Part shown: positions 24,949 through 33,375 of the stretch, in pieces
Numbering within the stretch: the stretch's first letter is position 1
Layout: the number at the start of each line of letters is the position of its first letter
NCBI RefSeq assembly: GCF_001673405.1
Contig: NZ_LZLV01000044.1
Coordinates: forward strand, 49,288 to 113,287
DNA from: Mycobacterium sp. 1245111.1
GTDB lineage: Bacteria > Actinomycetota > Actinomycetes > Mycobacteriales > Mycobacteriaceae
Reading direction: 5' to 3'
DNA: 64,000 nt
The notes under the pieces: model-generated
Databases searched by the model: none
The model's input: the letters and a program-made list of their open reading frames with translations, nothing else
Told to the model about the DNA's origin: nothing
Position numbers and translations under genes: made by a program

Positions 24949-26199
24949 TCAACGCTCGGCAAACTGTGCCGATACGGCTGTGAGCAGTTCCGTCAGATTG
25001 GTCGCTCGGCCGGGTGGATCAGGCAATCGAACGGGCCCGCGTTCGTGGCTGGGCAGGAGAATCGAGGCGTGACCGGGAGACGTGATTTGGCCGCGGTGGT
25101 TTGTTGCCGCGAGTTCGAGATCGACGGCCGGGCGATCACCCTCAGCAAGGTATTTGCGGACTACCGTTCCGGTGATGGTGTGGAGGTCACCGACATAATT
25201 GAAAAGCCGGAACTCGCAGTCGAGCTTCCATAGCCATGCGTCGTCCCCCATCCAGTCGGTGCACAAATGGATGAGCCAGGTTTCGCGCATCCGCCCGTAG
25301 TCGAAGGTGGTGGGATTGCCGGCATTTCGCGCCGCGTCCGGCTCCCAGTGCACCCGCTGCTGAACATCGGGGACACCGTGCTCATTGGGGGTGTAGAAAC
25401 GGGGAATGCGCTGCCGGTTGCGCCACGCGAGCCGTAGCGGCCGCACGCCGTACATGCCGGTCCCCATTCCGACGTGCCAGCAGACCATATCGGTCACCGT
25501 TAGCGGACCCTTGGTCAACGGGCCAACCTCGTCGCCCTCTTCGACGTCTTCCCACCATCGTGGTTCACCGCCGCGCGGCGCCTCGCGTGCCAATCTGTCG
25601 TCGATCTCGGCGATCTCATCAGGTGTCCACGACTTCAGTTCGACGGCTTCATACTTCTTACGACCGCGTGCCTTGCTGCGCTCCGTCCGGATCATGTTGC
25701 GGTACTGGCCGCCCAGGATGACGCCTTCGTCGTCGCGGAACACTTGCGCGGACCATTCGTGGACGGCGCGCTCGGCGAATTCGCTACTTTTGTCCAGTGC
25801 CGCGACAAGAGCGTTGCGGCGGAAGATCCGATGATTCGCCCGCAGCGGCGCCCACCACTCGCGCGACGACGATGCATAGAACGCATGAACGCCGCGCAAC
25901 GGATCACCTTTGGTCAACACCCGGTCGTCCTCGGAGAGCACGGTCACCTCGTCCTCACCGATGAGAGTGTCACCGCCGACAAGGGCGGGCGGCGCGATCG
26001 ACTCGCCCCACACGGATTTGGCGGCGTACTCCGGATCGGTCCACAGCGGGTTGGCGTCTCCGTAGCTTTCGGCTACGTGCCGGAAGCTGTCCTCGTTCGG
26101 GCGAAAGTAATGCGGCGGCTGAGTGTGAGGGACAGCGATGCCGATGGTGGCGCGCAACCGGGCCAGTCCCTCGTCGGTAATCTGACCGCTCTCAGACAT
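24949..26199 (-). CDS. MaoC-like / FAS1-type double-hotdog acyl dehydratase
   Basis: 416 residues. The N-terminal region with YFRPNEDSFRHVAESYGDANPLWTDPEYA matches the MaoC N-terminal dehydratase domain. The second half (WWEDVEEGDEVGPLTKGPLTVTDMVCWHVGMG and HLCTDWMGDDAWLWKLDCEFRLFNYVGD) is a further hotdog. Such proteins hydrate 2-enoyl-CoAs to (3R)-hydroxyacyl-CoAs, usually on bulky or cyclic chains in actinobacteria. It is the first gene of the six-gene operon ending at 19837. The divergent crotonase at 26251 shares its 51-base promoter gap. Confidence 0.82.
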   Translation of the reverse strand: MSESGQITDEGLARLRATIGIAVPHTQPPHYFRPNEDSFRHVAESYGDANPLWTDPEYAAKSVWGESIAPPALVGGDTLIGEDEVTVLSEDDRVLTKGDPLRGVHAFYASSSREWWAPLRANHRIFRRNALVAALDKSSEFAERAVHEWSAQVFRDDEGVILGGQYRNMIRTERSKARGRKKYEAVELKSWTPDEIAEIDDRLAREAPRGGEPRWWEDVEEGDEVGPLTKGPLTVTDMVCWHVGMGTGMYGVRPLRLAWRNRQRIPRFYTPNEHGVPDVQQRVHWEPDAARNAGNPTTFDYGRMRETWLIHLCTDWMGDDAWLWKLDCEFRLFNYVGDLHTITGTVVRKYLAEGDRPAVDLELAATNHRGQITSPGHASILLPSHERGPVRLPDPPGRATNLTELLTAVSAQFAER

Positions 26200-26250
26200 G
26201 GAAATTAAGATACCCGAAAAGCGGAAACGCCGTTAACGCAGGATGGGAAA

Positions 26251-27078
26251 ATGAGCCAAGAGGCAATCGGCATCGTTGTAGTCGTCGATGACAACGGAGT
26301 GCAGCGAATTACGATCGACCGCCCGGAAGTCGGAAATTCGTTGTCGCCCTTGGCGCGTGACGCGCTGACCGATGCGTTCGTGCGGGCAAACAATGATCCT
26401 GGCGTTCGTGCTGTCCTGTTGAGTGCAACAGGTGATCGGCACTTCTGCGCGGGGGCGGGATTAGCGCCACAGACACAGGAGTCAGGAGCCTCCCCGAGCC
26501 CGGTCGCCGAGCGGCGTCCGGGCGACATCGCTCGCATGCTCCAGCAGGGGTGGCAGCGGTTGGTGGCGTCCATCTTGGACTGTGACAAGCCCGTGGTCGC
26601 TGCGGTCAAGGGAACTGCTGCGGGTGCTGGAGCGAGTCTGGTGTTAGCATGCGATCTGGTCGTCATGTCCAGCGACGCAAGGATTGTCGAGGCGTTCGTG
26701 CACCGCGGGATCTTGCCGGATTCCGGTGCCATACACCTGCTGACGCGGATCGTGGGGCTGCGAAAGGCTACCGAATTGCTGATGCTCGGTGAGCCTGTCG
26801 ACGCTGCCACCTGCGAGAGGCTGGGGCTGGTCAACCGCGTGACCGCGCCTGAGGACACCGATGCACTCGCGGACGAGATCGTCGGACGTCTCGCCGCCGG
26901 GCCGACGGTGATGCTGTCGCTGACCAAGCGGTTGTTGTCGGTGTCGTCGGAGTCAGGGCGTGACCGTGCGTTCGAGGAGGAGGCGTGGGCGCAGGAGGTG
27001 GTGTCGCGCACCGCTGACCTGCAAGAGGGTCTGAAATCCTTCGCTGAGCGCCGTGATCCGAACTTTCAAGGTCGTTGA
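26251..27078 (+). CDS. Enoyl-CoA hydratase/isomerase (crotonase family)
   Basis: 275 residues. It has HFCAGAGLAPQ, VKGTAAGAGASLVLACDLVV and HRGILPDSGAIHLLTRIVG, plus the C-terminal GLKSFAERRDPNFQGR, all parallel to the enzyme at 24138. The PDSG aspartate points to the isomerase-like crotonases rather than classical hydratases. It is divergent from the MaoC-like gene and ends 3 bases before the convergent SDR stop. Upstream an AT-rich GGAAATTAAGATACCC stretch is the likely promoter. Confidence 0.87.
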   Translation: MSQEAIGIVVVVDDNGVQRITIDRPEVGNSLSPLARDALTDAFVRANNDPGVRAVLLSATGDRHFCAGAGLAPQTQESGASPSPVAERRPGDIARMLQQGWQRLVASILDCDKPVVAAVKGTAAGAGASLVLACDLVVMSSDARIVEAFVHRGILPDSGAIHLLTRIVGLRKATELLMLGEPVDAATCERLGLVNRVTAPEDTDALADEIVGRLAAGPTVMLSLTKRLLSVSSESGRDRAFEEEAWAQEVVSRTADLQEGLKSFAERRDPNFQGR

Positions 27079-27081
27079 CGG

Positions 27082-27939
27082 TCACGCCTTGGTTGGGCCG
27101 CCCCGGATGGTGAAGGTCGAGCTGTCATCGATTCGATCGATGGAGTCGGCGACGGTCTCCGCAGTAAGCGCACCGTCCTCGATGCCCTTGGTGACCCCGA
27201 TGAAGACACGCGAGACTTTCCCGCCACCGACCGAATAGATATGTGCCGTGCGATCGCAACTGCGGTGCGACAGGTATACGACTACCGGGGTGACCAGTTC
27301 GGGGTCCATGGCCTTGCCGGCGTCTCCCATGATGTTCTCGGTCATCCTGGTACGCGCGATTGGTGCGATCGCGTTGATCGCGATGCCGTTGCGCTGTCCT
27401 TCGATCGCCAGGACGTGCATCATCCCGACCAGGCCCATCTTCGCCGCGCCGTAGTTTGCCTGACCGAAGTTGCCGAAAAGACCGGTGCCAGAGGTGGTTT
27501 GCACAATACGGCCGTAGTTCTGCTCACGCATGATCGGCCATACCGCGCGGGTGACGTTGAACGTGCCCGCGAGGTGAACCTCGATGACCGCGTCCACCTG
27601 TTCAGCAGTCATGTTTTTGAACGCAGCGTCGCGCAGGATCCCCGCGTTGTTGACCAGGATGTCGACCCGCCCAAACGCCTCCATCGCGGCCGCCACGATC
27701 GCCGCGCCCCCGCGATCAGTGGCGACGGAGTCGCCGTTGGCTATTGCGGTGCCGCCGGCCGCGGTGATCTCGTCGACGACGCTCTGGGCTGCTGAGGTCG
27801 ACGCGCCGCTGCCGTCTACTGCGCTACCCAGGTCGTTGACCACGACGCGTGCACCGCGCCGAGCGAGTTCCAGCGCGTGGCAGCGGCCTAGCCCACCGCC
27901 GGCGCCGGTCACGATGGCCACCTGATTGTCGAAAGTCAT
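27082..27939 (-). CDS. SDR, MFE-2-like (3R)-hydroxyacyl-CoA dehydrogenase
   Basis: 285 residues from ATG 27939, chosen because GGAG lies 5 bases upstream; ATG 27948 is an alternative. VAIVTGAGGGLGRCHALELA, VVVNDLG, ILVNNAGILRD, VQTTSGTGLFGNFGQANYGAAKMGL and VYLSHRSCDRTAHIYSVGGG follow the N-terminal domain of peroxisomal multifunctional enzyme type 2. It oxidises (3R)-hydroxyacyl-CoA with NAD, so it would act directly after the MaoC-like hydratase at 24949. It is divergent from the ligase at 28007. Confidence 0.88.
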   Translation of the reverse strand: MTFDNQVAIVTGAGGGLGRCHALELARRGARVVVNDLGSAVDGSGASTSAAQSVVDEITAAGGTAIANGDSVATDRGGAAIVAAAMEAFGRVDILVNNAGILRDAAFKNMTAEQVDAVIEVHLAGTFNVTRAVWPIMREQNYGRIVQTTSGTGLFGNFGQANYGAAKMGLVGMMHVLAIEGQRNGIAINAIAPIARTRMTENIMGDAGKAMDPELVTPVVVYLSHRSCDRTAHIYSVGGGKVSRVFIGVTKGIEDGALTAETVADSIDRIDDSSTFTIRGGPTKA

Positions 27940-27973
27940 TGACTCCATGGGTGAGAGGTTACATTTACCCAAT

Positions 27974-27991
27974 AGAGAACCATCATTTGCA
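27974..27991. promoter_or_regulatory. Possible TGAGAA-N6-TTCTCA-type operator (9 of 12)
   Basis: AGAGAA-CCATCA-TTTGCA lies in the AT-rich gap between the divergent SDR (start 27939) and CoA ligase (start 28007). It ends 15 bases before the ligase ATG and overlaps the region just ahead of its GGAGG. The right arm is poor, so this is a weak candidate. Confidence 0.3.
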
Positions 27992-28006
27992 TCGGAGGAC
28001 ACGTTG

Positions 28007-29602
28007 ATGGATGGCCCGACCGAGTTGCTGCGATCAGCGCACAGGCGAGCCGAAGAGTTGCGGTCCCGCTACCGTGCCGCGGGTTTGTGGACCGCCGAGC
28101 CCGTTGACCTGGTGCGGTCTGCGGCGACGGGACACCCCACCCGGCTCGCCGTTGCGGATCGCGGCGCCGAACTGACGTACGGCGAACTCGACGAGCGCGT
28201 CGACGCCGCGGCGCGAGCGATGCTCGACGCCGGTGTCCGCGCAGGTAGCGCCATTGTGCTGGTGGTGGAAAACGACGTGGACTCGGTTGTGATGGTCCAT
28301 GCGGCGCTGCGAATCGACGCGGTGCTGCTGGTTGTTCCCCGAAGCGCCGGGGCTTCGCAGGTTGCCGATGTCCTCACGCGCACAGGCGCACAGTTCGGGG
28401 TTGCACCGAACTGGACCACGATCGCCGAGCCTGAACTAGCGGGGAGCTGTCGATGGATCCTACCGAATGGTGAGGGCGGGCAGGTGGAGTCTGCCCCGGT
28501 CCTGAGCCCGGTGAGGTCAGCCGATGAGCCGTCGTTTGTCCTCTACACGTCGGGCACCACGTCTCGGCCCAAGGGGGTCATTCACTCGCTCAGCACGCTG
28601 GCCAAGGCGTCGGCAAATTACATCGCGGCAGCTGGTCTGGTCCCAGACGACCGGATCTTCTTGATCAGTCCGTTGGCGTCGGTCACGGGAGTAGTGCAAG
28701 CCCTGTTCATCGGTCCGATGCTTGCGATACCGGTCATTCTCGAGAATCACTGGGACCCGGTGGGGACGTGCGATCTACTCGTCGACTCCGGCGCGACCTG
28801 GTACGGCGGCCCCGACCGGCTGCTGAACAGGATGCTCGACGAGGCGGCTGAGCGTCGCGCCGACATCGCTCTGAGGGCGGTCTATCTTGGCGGCACGATG
28901 CTCGACCGGCGCATCGTGGAACGGATCGAAGACGATTTCGGAATCGTGGTCATGCGGGCTTACGGCTCCTCAGAGATCCCGGTGAGCACGTCAGGTCTGC
29001 GCAACGAGTCCCGCGACGTGCGCCACGGCGACGATGGGGTGCCGCTCGACGACGTCGACGTACGCGTCGGATCGGCGTCCGAACCGACCGAGTGTTGCGT
29101 CAAGGGCCCGCATGCCTTTCTCGGGTATATCGACGCCGATGACGACGGGCCCGCGTTCGACGGAGAGTGGTTCCGCACTGGTGACGTGGCAGAGATCGTC
29201 GATGGCCGGGTGCGAATCATCGGACGTATCAAAGACATCGTGATTCGCAACGGACTGAAGATCCCGGCCGCCGAGGTGGAAGAGGCCGTAGCGAGGATCA
29301 GCGGAGTGCGCGAATGCGCCGCCTATTCCGTCGCCGACAGCACCACCGGTGAGCGGCTTGCCATGGCAGTCGTGCTCGATCCCGACATCGAACTGTCGCT
29401 CACCGATGTCGCCAGCGCGCTCACCTCGGAGGGTCTGCCGAAATACAAACTGCCGGAGGAGTTGGTGTTGTGGAGCGACCCGCTTCCGGTCAACGCCAAC
29501 GGCAAGGTCGACCGCAACAGACTCGGCGCCCGGGCGGACGGCCGGCCGCGCCTGCTCGCCGAGCGCCTCGCCCGTTCCGGGCGCTCCCGTGACTCGGCTT
29601 AG
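28007..29602 (+). CDS. Acyl-CoA synthetase (AMP-forming)
   Basis: 531 residues from ATG 28007 with GGAGG 8 bases upstream. P-loop FVLYTSGTTSRPKGVIHS, adenine motif MRAYGSSEIPVSTSG, hinge GEWFRTGDVAEIVDGR and VNANGKVDRNRL with the catalytic lysine are all present. The N-terminal extension (RSAHRRAEELRSRYRAAGLW) resembles cyclohexanecarboxylate- or steroid-type CoA ligases that begin with an RYR..G.W helix. That points to a cyclic or branched acid substrate, but only by analogy. The last codons overlap the convergent PE-PPE gene by 4 bases. Confidence 0.88.
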   Translation: MDGPTELLRSAHRRAEELRSRYRAAGLWTAEPVDLVRSAATGHPTRLAVADRGAELTYGELDERVDAAARAMLDAGVRAGSAIVLVVENDVDSVVMVHAALRIDAVLLVVPRSAGASQVADVLTRTGAQFGVAPNWTTIAEPELAGSCRWILPNGEGGQVESAPVLSPVRSADEPSFVLYTSGTTSRPKGVIHSLSTLAKASANYIAAAGLVPDDRIFLISPLASVTGVVQALFIGPMLAIPVILENHWDPVGTCDLLVDSGATWYGGPDRLLNRMLDEAAERRADIALRAVYLGGTMLDRRIVERIEDDFGIVVMRAYGSSEIPVSTSGLRNESRDVRHGDDGVPLDDVDVRVGSASEPTECCVKGPHAFLGYIDADDDGPAFDGEWFRTGDVAEIVDGRVRIIGRIKDIVIRNGLKIPAAEVEEAVARISGVRECAAYSVADSTTGERLAMAVVLDPDIELSLTDVASALTSEGLPKYKLPEELVLWSDPLPVNANGKVDRNRLGARADGRPRLLAERLARSGRSRDSA

Positions 29603-30579
29603 AACATGTTGGTCAGGTACAGCTCCAGGGACTGAAAGAGGCTGTCGAACGCGCCGCTGCTGGCGAGCCCGTGTTCGACTGCGCCGATGAGTGCGTCGAG
29701 GGTGTTGATGTTGCCGGAGATGTCGATTTGGGTGAGGTCGCCGTCGATTGAGGTGGTGGCGTCGGCGATTTCGGTGGGTGTCAGCCCCAGATAGGCGGTG
29801 TGTGTGGTGAACACGTTGATGAAGGCGTTCATCAGACCGCCCGCCGTGAAGTCTTGTTGGAAGTCGGCGATGCCGTCGCCGTCGAGTGTGTAGATCGTTG
29901 TCGGATAGAGGTCGTTCGGCGTCACGTGTTCCACGGCGCTGTCCATCCCGAGCGCGTTGAGGATGGCGTTTTCCTGGCTCGAGCCGTGGCCATAGACCAG
30001 GTCGAGGTCTGGCACCAGGTTGGGCCCTATTCCGCTGGGGAGGGAGGGGTCGCCGATGAACACGAAGTGCAGATCGGCGCTGGGGATGCCCTCTTGGGCG
30101 AGTCGTGTCATGGCGATCGATTCCGCGGTGGCGCTTTGAGAGTAGCCGAAGATCGTCAGCGGGTGCTCGGCGTCGAAAGCGCCTGGGTTGGCATCGAATT
30201 CGTTGCGCACGGCGAGGACGACGTCGTCTGCGTCGGTGACACTGCTGGGGCCCTGCTGGAACAATTCGGGCGTCGTCAGCACCTGCAACGGCGCCGCACA
30301 TGGGTCGGTTGCGACCATGTCGCAGACCGTCGAGGAGGTCGCGCCACCGTCGAAGCCCAGCGGATGCAGGTAGAGGTTTTCGGCAGCCTGGGCGAAGGAG
30401 AGAGACGGGGTCGGCTCGCCGGTGCCGCCGAGGATGATGGCGGTCTCGCTGCCCCAGAGCGGGCCGTCGGCGTCGCCGAACGCGACTGCCGCCGTCAGCA
30501 TCGACGTCAGCACCATCACGGCGCCGCCGGTACCCGCCAGCAGCCCGACCCGCCACCAATCAGACGCATGACGACTCAT
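29599..30579 (-). CDS. Secreted PE-PPE-domain serine hydrolase
   Basis: 326 residues. An N-terminal signal-like helix (GLLAGTGGAVMVLTSMLTAAVAFG, about 12-35) replaces the PE or PPE domain usually found ahead of this fold. The PE-PPE (PF08237) alpha/beta hydrolase follows, with ILGGTGEPTPS at the oxyanion region and the nucleophile elbow FGYSQSATAE near residue 148. Known relatives are esterases or lipases acting at the cell envelope. It may release a fatty or cyclic acid from an ester outside the cell for the ligases encoded nearby, which is inference. Confidence 0.82.
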   Translation of the reverse strand: MSRHASDWWRVGLLAGTGGAVMVLTSMLTAAVAFGDADGPLWGSETAIILGGTGEPTPSLSFAQAAENLYLHPLGFDGGATSSTVCDMVATDPCAAPLQVLTTPELFQQGPSSVTDADDVVLAVRNEFDANPGAFDAEHPLTIFGYSQSATAESIAMTRLAQEGIPSADLHFVFIGDPSLPSGIGPNLVPDLDLVYGHGSSQENAILNALGMDSAVEHVTPNDLYPTTIYTLDGDGIADFQQDFTAGGLMNAFINVFTTHTAYLGLTPTEIADATTSIDGDLTQIDISGNINTLDALIGAVEHGLASSGAFDSLFQSLELYLTNMF

Positions 30580-30888
30580 GTGCGACTCCTCCAGTCTCGT
30601 TCGGATGGATTTTCCGAAAATACACGAATCGCGGCGAATGTATCATTTTTGTGCTGTAGGTGGCGCATGTTTGGAGAAACGAAGTCCGACAGGCCAACAG
30701 CGCCACGGTGACGCGGGTGGCCGACCCAGTTCCGTGTTACAACCGTCCTGAGTCTGCTGCTCGGCATTGTTGCTAACAGCGAAAACGCTGACGTAGCAAG
30801 ACATTACATCGAGGTCTTCGTTCTTCCCGCTATCATTAGGGACCCGCCCCAGCCGCGTACGGTGTTCCTCGGGCTTGACAACCGCTAA
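30580..30888. other. Gene-free interval
   Basis: 309 bases between two leftward genes. The part near 30600-30660 is AT-rich (TTTTCCGAAAATACACG) and probably carries the promoter of the PE-PPE hydrolase gene. No convincing gene, RNA or copy of the TGAGAA motif was seen; a 63-codon frame on the minus strand has no family resemblance. Confidence 0.4.
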
Positions 30889-31293
30889 TTAGCTGTTGGC
30901 CGGTACGAACACTGGGACGACAAACCCGTCGTCATTCTCGCGGAAGGCGATCACCAGTTCCAGGTCTGGGCGTAGATCGTCGCCGCTGCAATCGTCCACC
31001 ACCGTCATCAGCCGTGGCCCCTCGAGGAGGTCCACCATCGCCAACACGTAGGGCACACGGGAGTCAAAGGGCGGGCCATTCTGATGGATCACGCTCCAGG
31101 TGTAGAGCCGTGCGCGTCCGCTGGCCGGCGCCAGCTCGACGTCGTCGCCCCAGCAATGCGGACAGAAAGGCCTCGCGTACAACGAGTTCCGGCCGCAGCT
31201 CCGGCAGGCGTTCACCATCAGAGTGCGGTCCTGCACCGCGGACCACCACGCTTGCCCGTCCGTGTCGATCGTGGGCCGGTCAGGAGTCGTCAT
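30889..31293 (-). CDS. DUF35 zinc-ribbon/OB-fold partner of thiolase-like aldolase
   Basis: 134 residues from ATG 31293, overlapping the thiolase stop by one base (TAATG). A zinc ribbon is formed by Cys30, Cys33, Cys44 and Cys47 (ACRSCGRNSLYARPFCPHCW); the rest is a small OB fold with YTWSVIHQNGPPFDS and YVLAMVDLLEG. DUF35 proteins such as ChsH2 bind Ltp2-type thiolases and are required for side-chain retro-aldol cleavage in steroid degradation. The adjacent, coupled thiolase-fold gene makes the same role likely here. Confidence 0.88.
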   Translation of the reverse strand: MTTPDRPTIDTDGQAWWSAVQDRTLMVNACRSCGRNSLYARPFCPHCWGDDVELAPASGRARLYTWSVIHQNGPPFDSRVPYVLAMVDLLEGPRLMTVVDDCSGDDLRPDLELVIAFRENDDGFVVPVFVPANS

Positions 31294-32438
31294 TACTGCC
31301 TCCCGAGAATCATGGTGGCGCTGTGGGTGAAAAAGCCGCCCATGGCATGTACGCATGCCAAGTTCGCGTCATCGACTTGGCGTGGTCCGCATTCCCCGCG
31401 CAGTTGCCTCACGGCCTCCACCATGAGGAACATTCCGCGCATCCCGGGGTGACATGACGCCAACCCGCCGCCATCGGTGTTGGTGGGCAGCGCCCCGCCG
31501 GGTCGTAAGGCGCCCGACCCGATGAAGGACCCGCCCTCGCCTTTGGCGCAAAAGCCGAGGTCTTCCACGGTCAACAGGACGGTGGAGGTGAAGGAGTCGT
31601 AGAGCTGGCATACATCGATATCGCCCGGACCGACGCCGGCCTGCGCGAACGCCCGCGGACCAGACCGCGCCGCCGCCGACGTGGTGAAATCGGGCCACTG
31701 ACTCATGCTGACGTGCGACGTCGCATCGGCGGCGCCGAGAATCCAAACCGGTTCCTTCGCGCAATCTTTCGCCACCCGCTCGCTGGCAAGCACGACCGCG
31801 CCGCCACCGTCGGTGCGCAAGCACACGTGCTTCGACGTGAACGGGTCCGCCAACATCGGCGCGGCCGCGACGTCGGCAACTGTGATGCGGTCCCGTTCAA
31901 ATGCGTTCTCATTCAACGACGCCCACTCGTGGGCGGCGACTGCGACTTCGGCCAGCTGCTCGACGGTGGTCCCGAATTCAATCATGTGACGCCGCGCCGC
32001 CATGGCGTACTTGGCGATCAAGGTGGCACCGTAGGGCGCCTCATACTGCAACACGCCTCCGGTGCCCATCGCCGCAGCAGAGGTGCGAATCTGACGCTTG
32101 ACGTCAGAGCGAGCGGTCGAACCGTAGGTCAGCAGAGCAACCTCGATTTCCCCCGCCGCGATCGCCGACGCGGCGTGGCCGGCCATCACCTCCCACGACG
32201 ATCCACCGACATTCGTCGCGTCGACCCAGGAGGGTTGCAGGCCAAGGTATTCGCTGACTTCCACCGGGGGCAGTAGCGATCCGTGACCCCCGAAACCGTC
32301 GATGTCGTCTTTGGAGAGACCGGCGTCCGCGACGGCGCGCCGCGACGACTGCGCCATCAGTGCCATCGCGGTCTTATCAGGAACGCGTCCGCAATCGGAG
32401 AGGGCTGCGCCCACAATGGCGACGCGGTTCGACGGCAT
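31293..32438 (-). CDS. Ltp2-like (SCP-x/thiolase-fold) protein, probable retro-aldolase
   Basis: 381 residues. The thiolase fold is seen in VAIVGAALSDCGRVPDKTA, DICQLYDS-type strand VCQLYDSFTSTV and the C-terminal VHAMGGFFTHSATMILG histidine loop. The nucleophilic cysteine of true thiolases is absent; the segment reads ATNVGGSSWEVMAGHAAS. This is the pattern of Ltp2, which with a DUF35 protein cleaves a hydroxyacyl-CoA aldol rather than performing thiolysis. It is coupled to the DUF35 gene at 30889. The likely reaction is release of propionyl- or acetyl-CoA from a branched or ring-attached chain. Confidence 0.85.
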   Translation of the reverse strand: MPSNRVAIVGAALSDCGRVPDKTAMALMAQSSRRAVADAGLSKDDIDGFGGHGSLLPPVEVSEYLGLQPSWVDATNVGGSSWEVMAGHAASAIAAGEIEVALLTYGSTARSDVKRQIRTSAAAMGTGGVLQYEAPYGATLIAKYAMAARRHMIEFGTTVEQLAEVAVAAHEWASLNENAFERDRITVADVAAAPMLADPFTSKHVCLRTDGGGAVVLASERVAKDCAKEPVWILGAADATSHVSMSQWPDFTTSAAARSGPRAFAQAGVGPGDIDVCQLYDSFTSTVLLTVEDLGFCAKGEGGSFIGSGALRPGGALPTNTDGGGLASCHPGMRGMFLMVEAVRQLRGECGPRQVDDANLACVHAMGGFFTHSATMILGRQ

Positions 32439-32528
32439 AGCTAATGGTTATCACATCAGAGCCGGCGCCGATAATGACCGTTGACGATATCGTGGAAACA
32501 GCATTCTCGGTCCGCTACGGTTAAGCGC

Positions 32529-33323
32529 ATGGCGGCGGCGCTGAGGGATGCATTGCGGGGCGAAGCGCTTGTCCTGTGTCTCGCGCTGCTGAATTCACGC
32601 ACTCCGGAGGTGCCCGCGATCGCGGCGGCCAGTGGGTATGACGCCGTCTACGTCGACCTCGAGCACACAGCAACGTCGCTGGAGACAGCGCAGATGTTGT
32701 GCGCAACCGCGGCCGGTGCCGGAATCGCCGGCCTGGTGCGCGTGCCGTCGCACGATCCCAGCGTCATCGCACGGGTGTTAGACGGTGGTGCAGTGGGAAT
32801 CATTGTCCCACACGTCAATTCGAAAGAAGAGGCAGAGGCGGTCGTTCAGGCTGCGCGCTTTCCCCCGATCGGGCATCGGTCGATTTCCGGCCCCAACGCG
32901 GTGAGCGGATATCAGCCGCGGGCAGCAGATGAATTGGTGGAGTTGCTGGAACGACGCACGGTGGTCGCCGTGATGGTCGAAACGCCCGCGGCGGTCGAGG
33001 CATCTGACGCGATCGCCGCAGTCGAGGGGGTCGACATGATCCTGGTCGGTCCGAGCGATCTGACCGCAGAGATGGGTATTCACAGGCAGTATGAGAATGC
33101 TCATTTCCATCGTGCAGTAGAATCGGTCGCGGCGGCTTGTCGTGATCACGGCGTGGCGCTCGGGATAGCCGGAATAAAGTCTCTTGACCTGCTGAATCGT
33201 TTCGTGGGCCTGGGATTGCGATTCGTCTCGGCGGGAACTGACGTCGGGATGATGACCGAGGCGGCTACCGCCCGTGCGCGCGCGCTCCGTGGGCTCGAGG
33301 GGCCGCAACGAGAACCCTCGTGA
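32529..33323 (+). CDS. HpcH/HpaI-family aldolase
   Basis: 264 residues from ATG 32529. The metal-enolate aldolase barrel shows VYVDLEHTATSLE (acidic and histidine catalytic residues), PHVNSKEEAEAVVQAARFPP, VMVETPAAVE with the metal-binding glutamate and ILVGPSDLTAEMG with the second metal ligand. Members cleave 4-hydroxy-2-oxo acids into pyruvate and an aldehyde. It is divergent from the thiolase-like gene and leads a rightward set with a dioxygenase, a 2-hydroxyacid dehydrogenase and a crotonase. Confidence 0.88.
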   Translation: MAAALRDALRGEALVLCLALLNSRTPEVPAIAAASGYDAVYVDLEHTATSLETAQMLCATAAGAGIAGLVRVPSHDPSVIARVLDGGAVGIIVPHVNSKEEAEAVVQAARFPPIGHRSISGPNAVSGYQPRAADELVELLERRTVVAVMVETPAAVEASDAIAAVEGVDMILVGPSDLTAEMGIHRQYENAHFHRAVESVAAACRDHGVALGIAGIKSLDLLNRFVGLGLRFVSAGTDVGMMTEAATARARALRGLEGPQREPS

Positions 33324-33375
33324 TCAGTCCCAACCGATAGCTTCGCAGCGACGTCGACAAGACCTGGAGGACCGG

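Noticed and set aside
32492..32509. GTGGAA-ACAGCA-TTCTCG as another operator copy
   Set aside because: Only 8 of 12 conserved positions match and one arm is poor, although it lies in a divergent promoter gap.
33092..33109. TGAGAA-TGCTCA-TTTCCA inside the HpcH aldolase gene, nearly identical to the site at 37707
   Set aside because: It is in the middle of a coding region, in frame with conserved-looking codons and far from any start; probably coincidence, although a roadblock site cannot be excluded.
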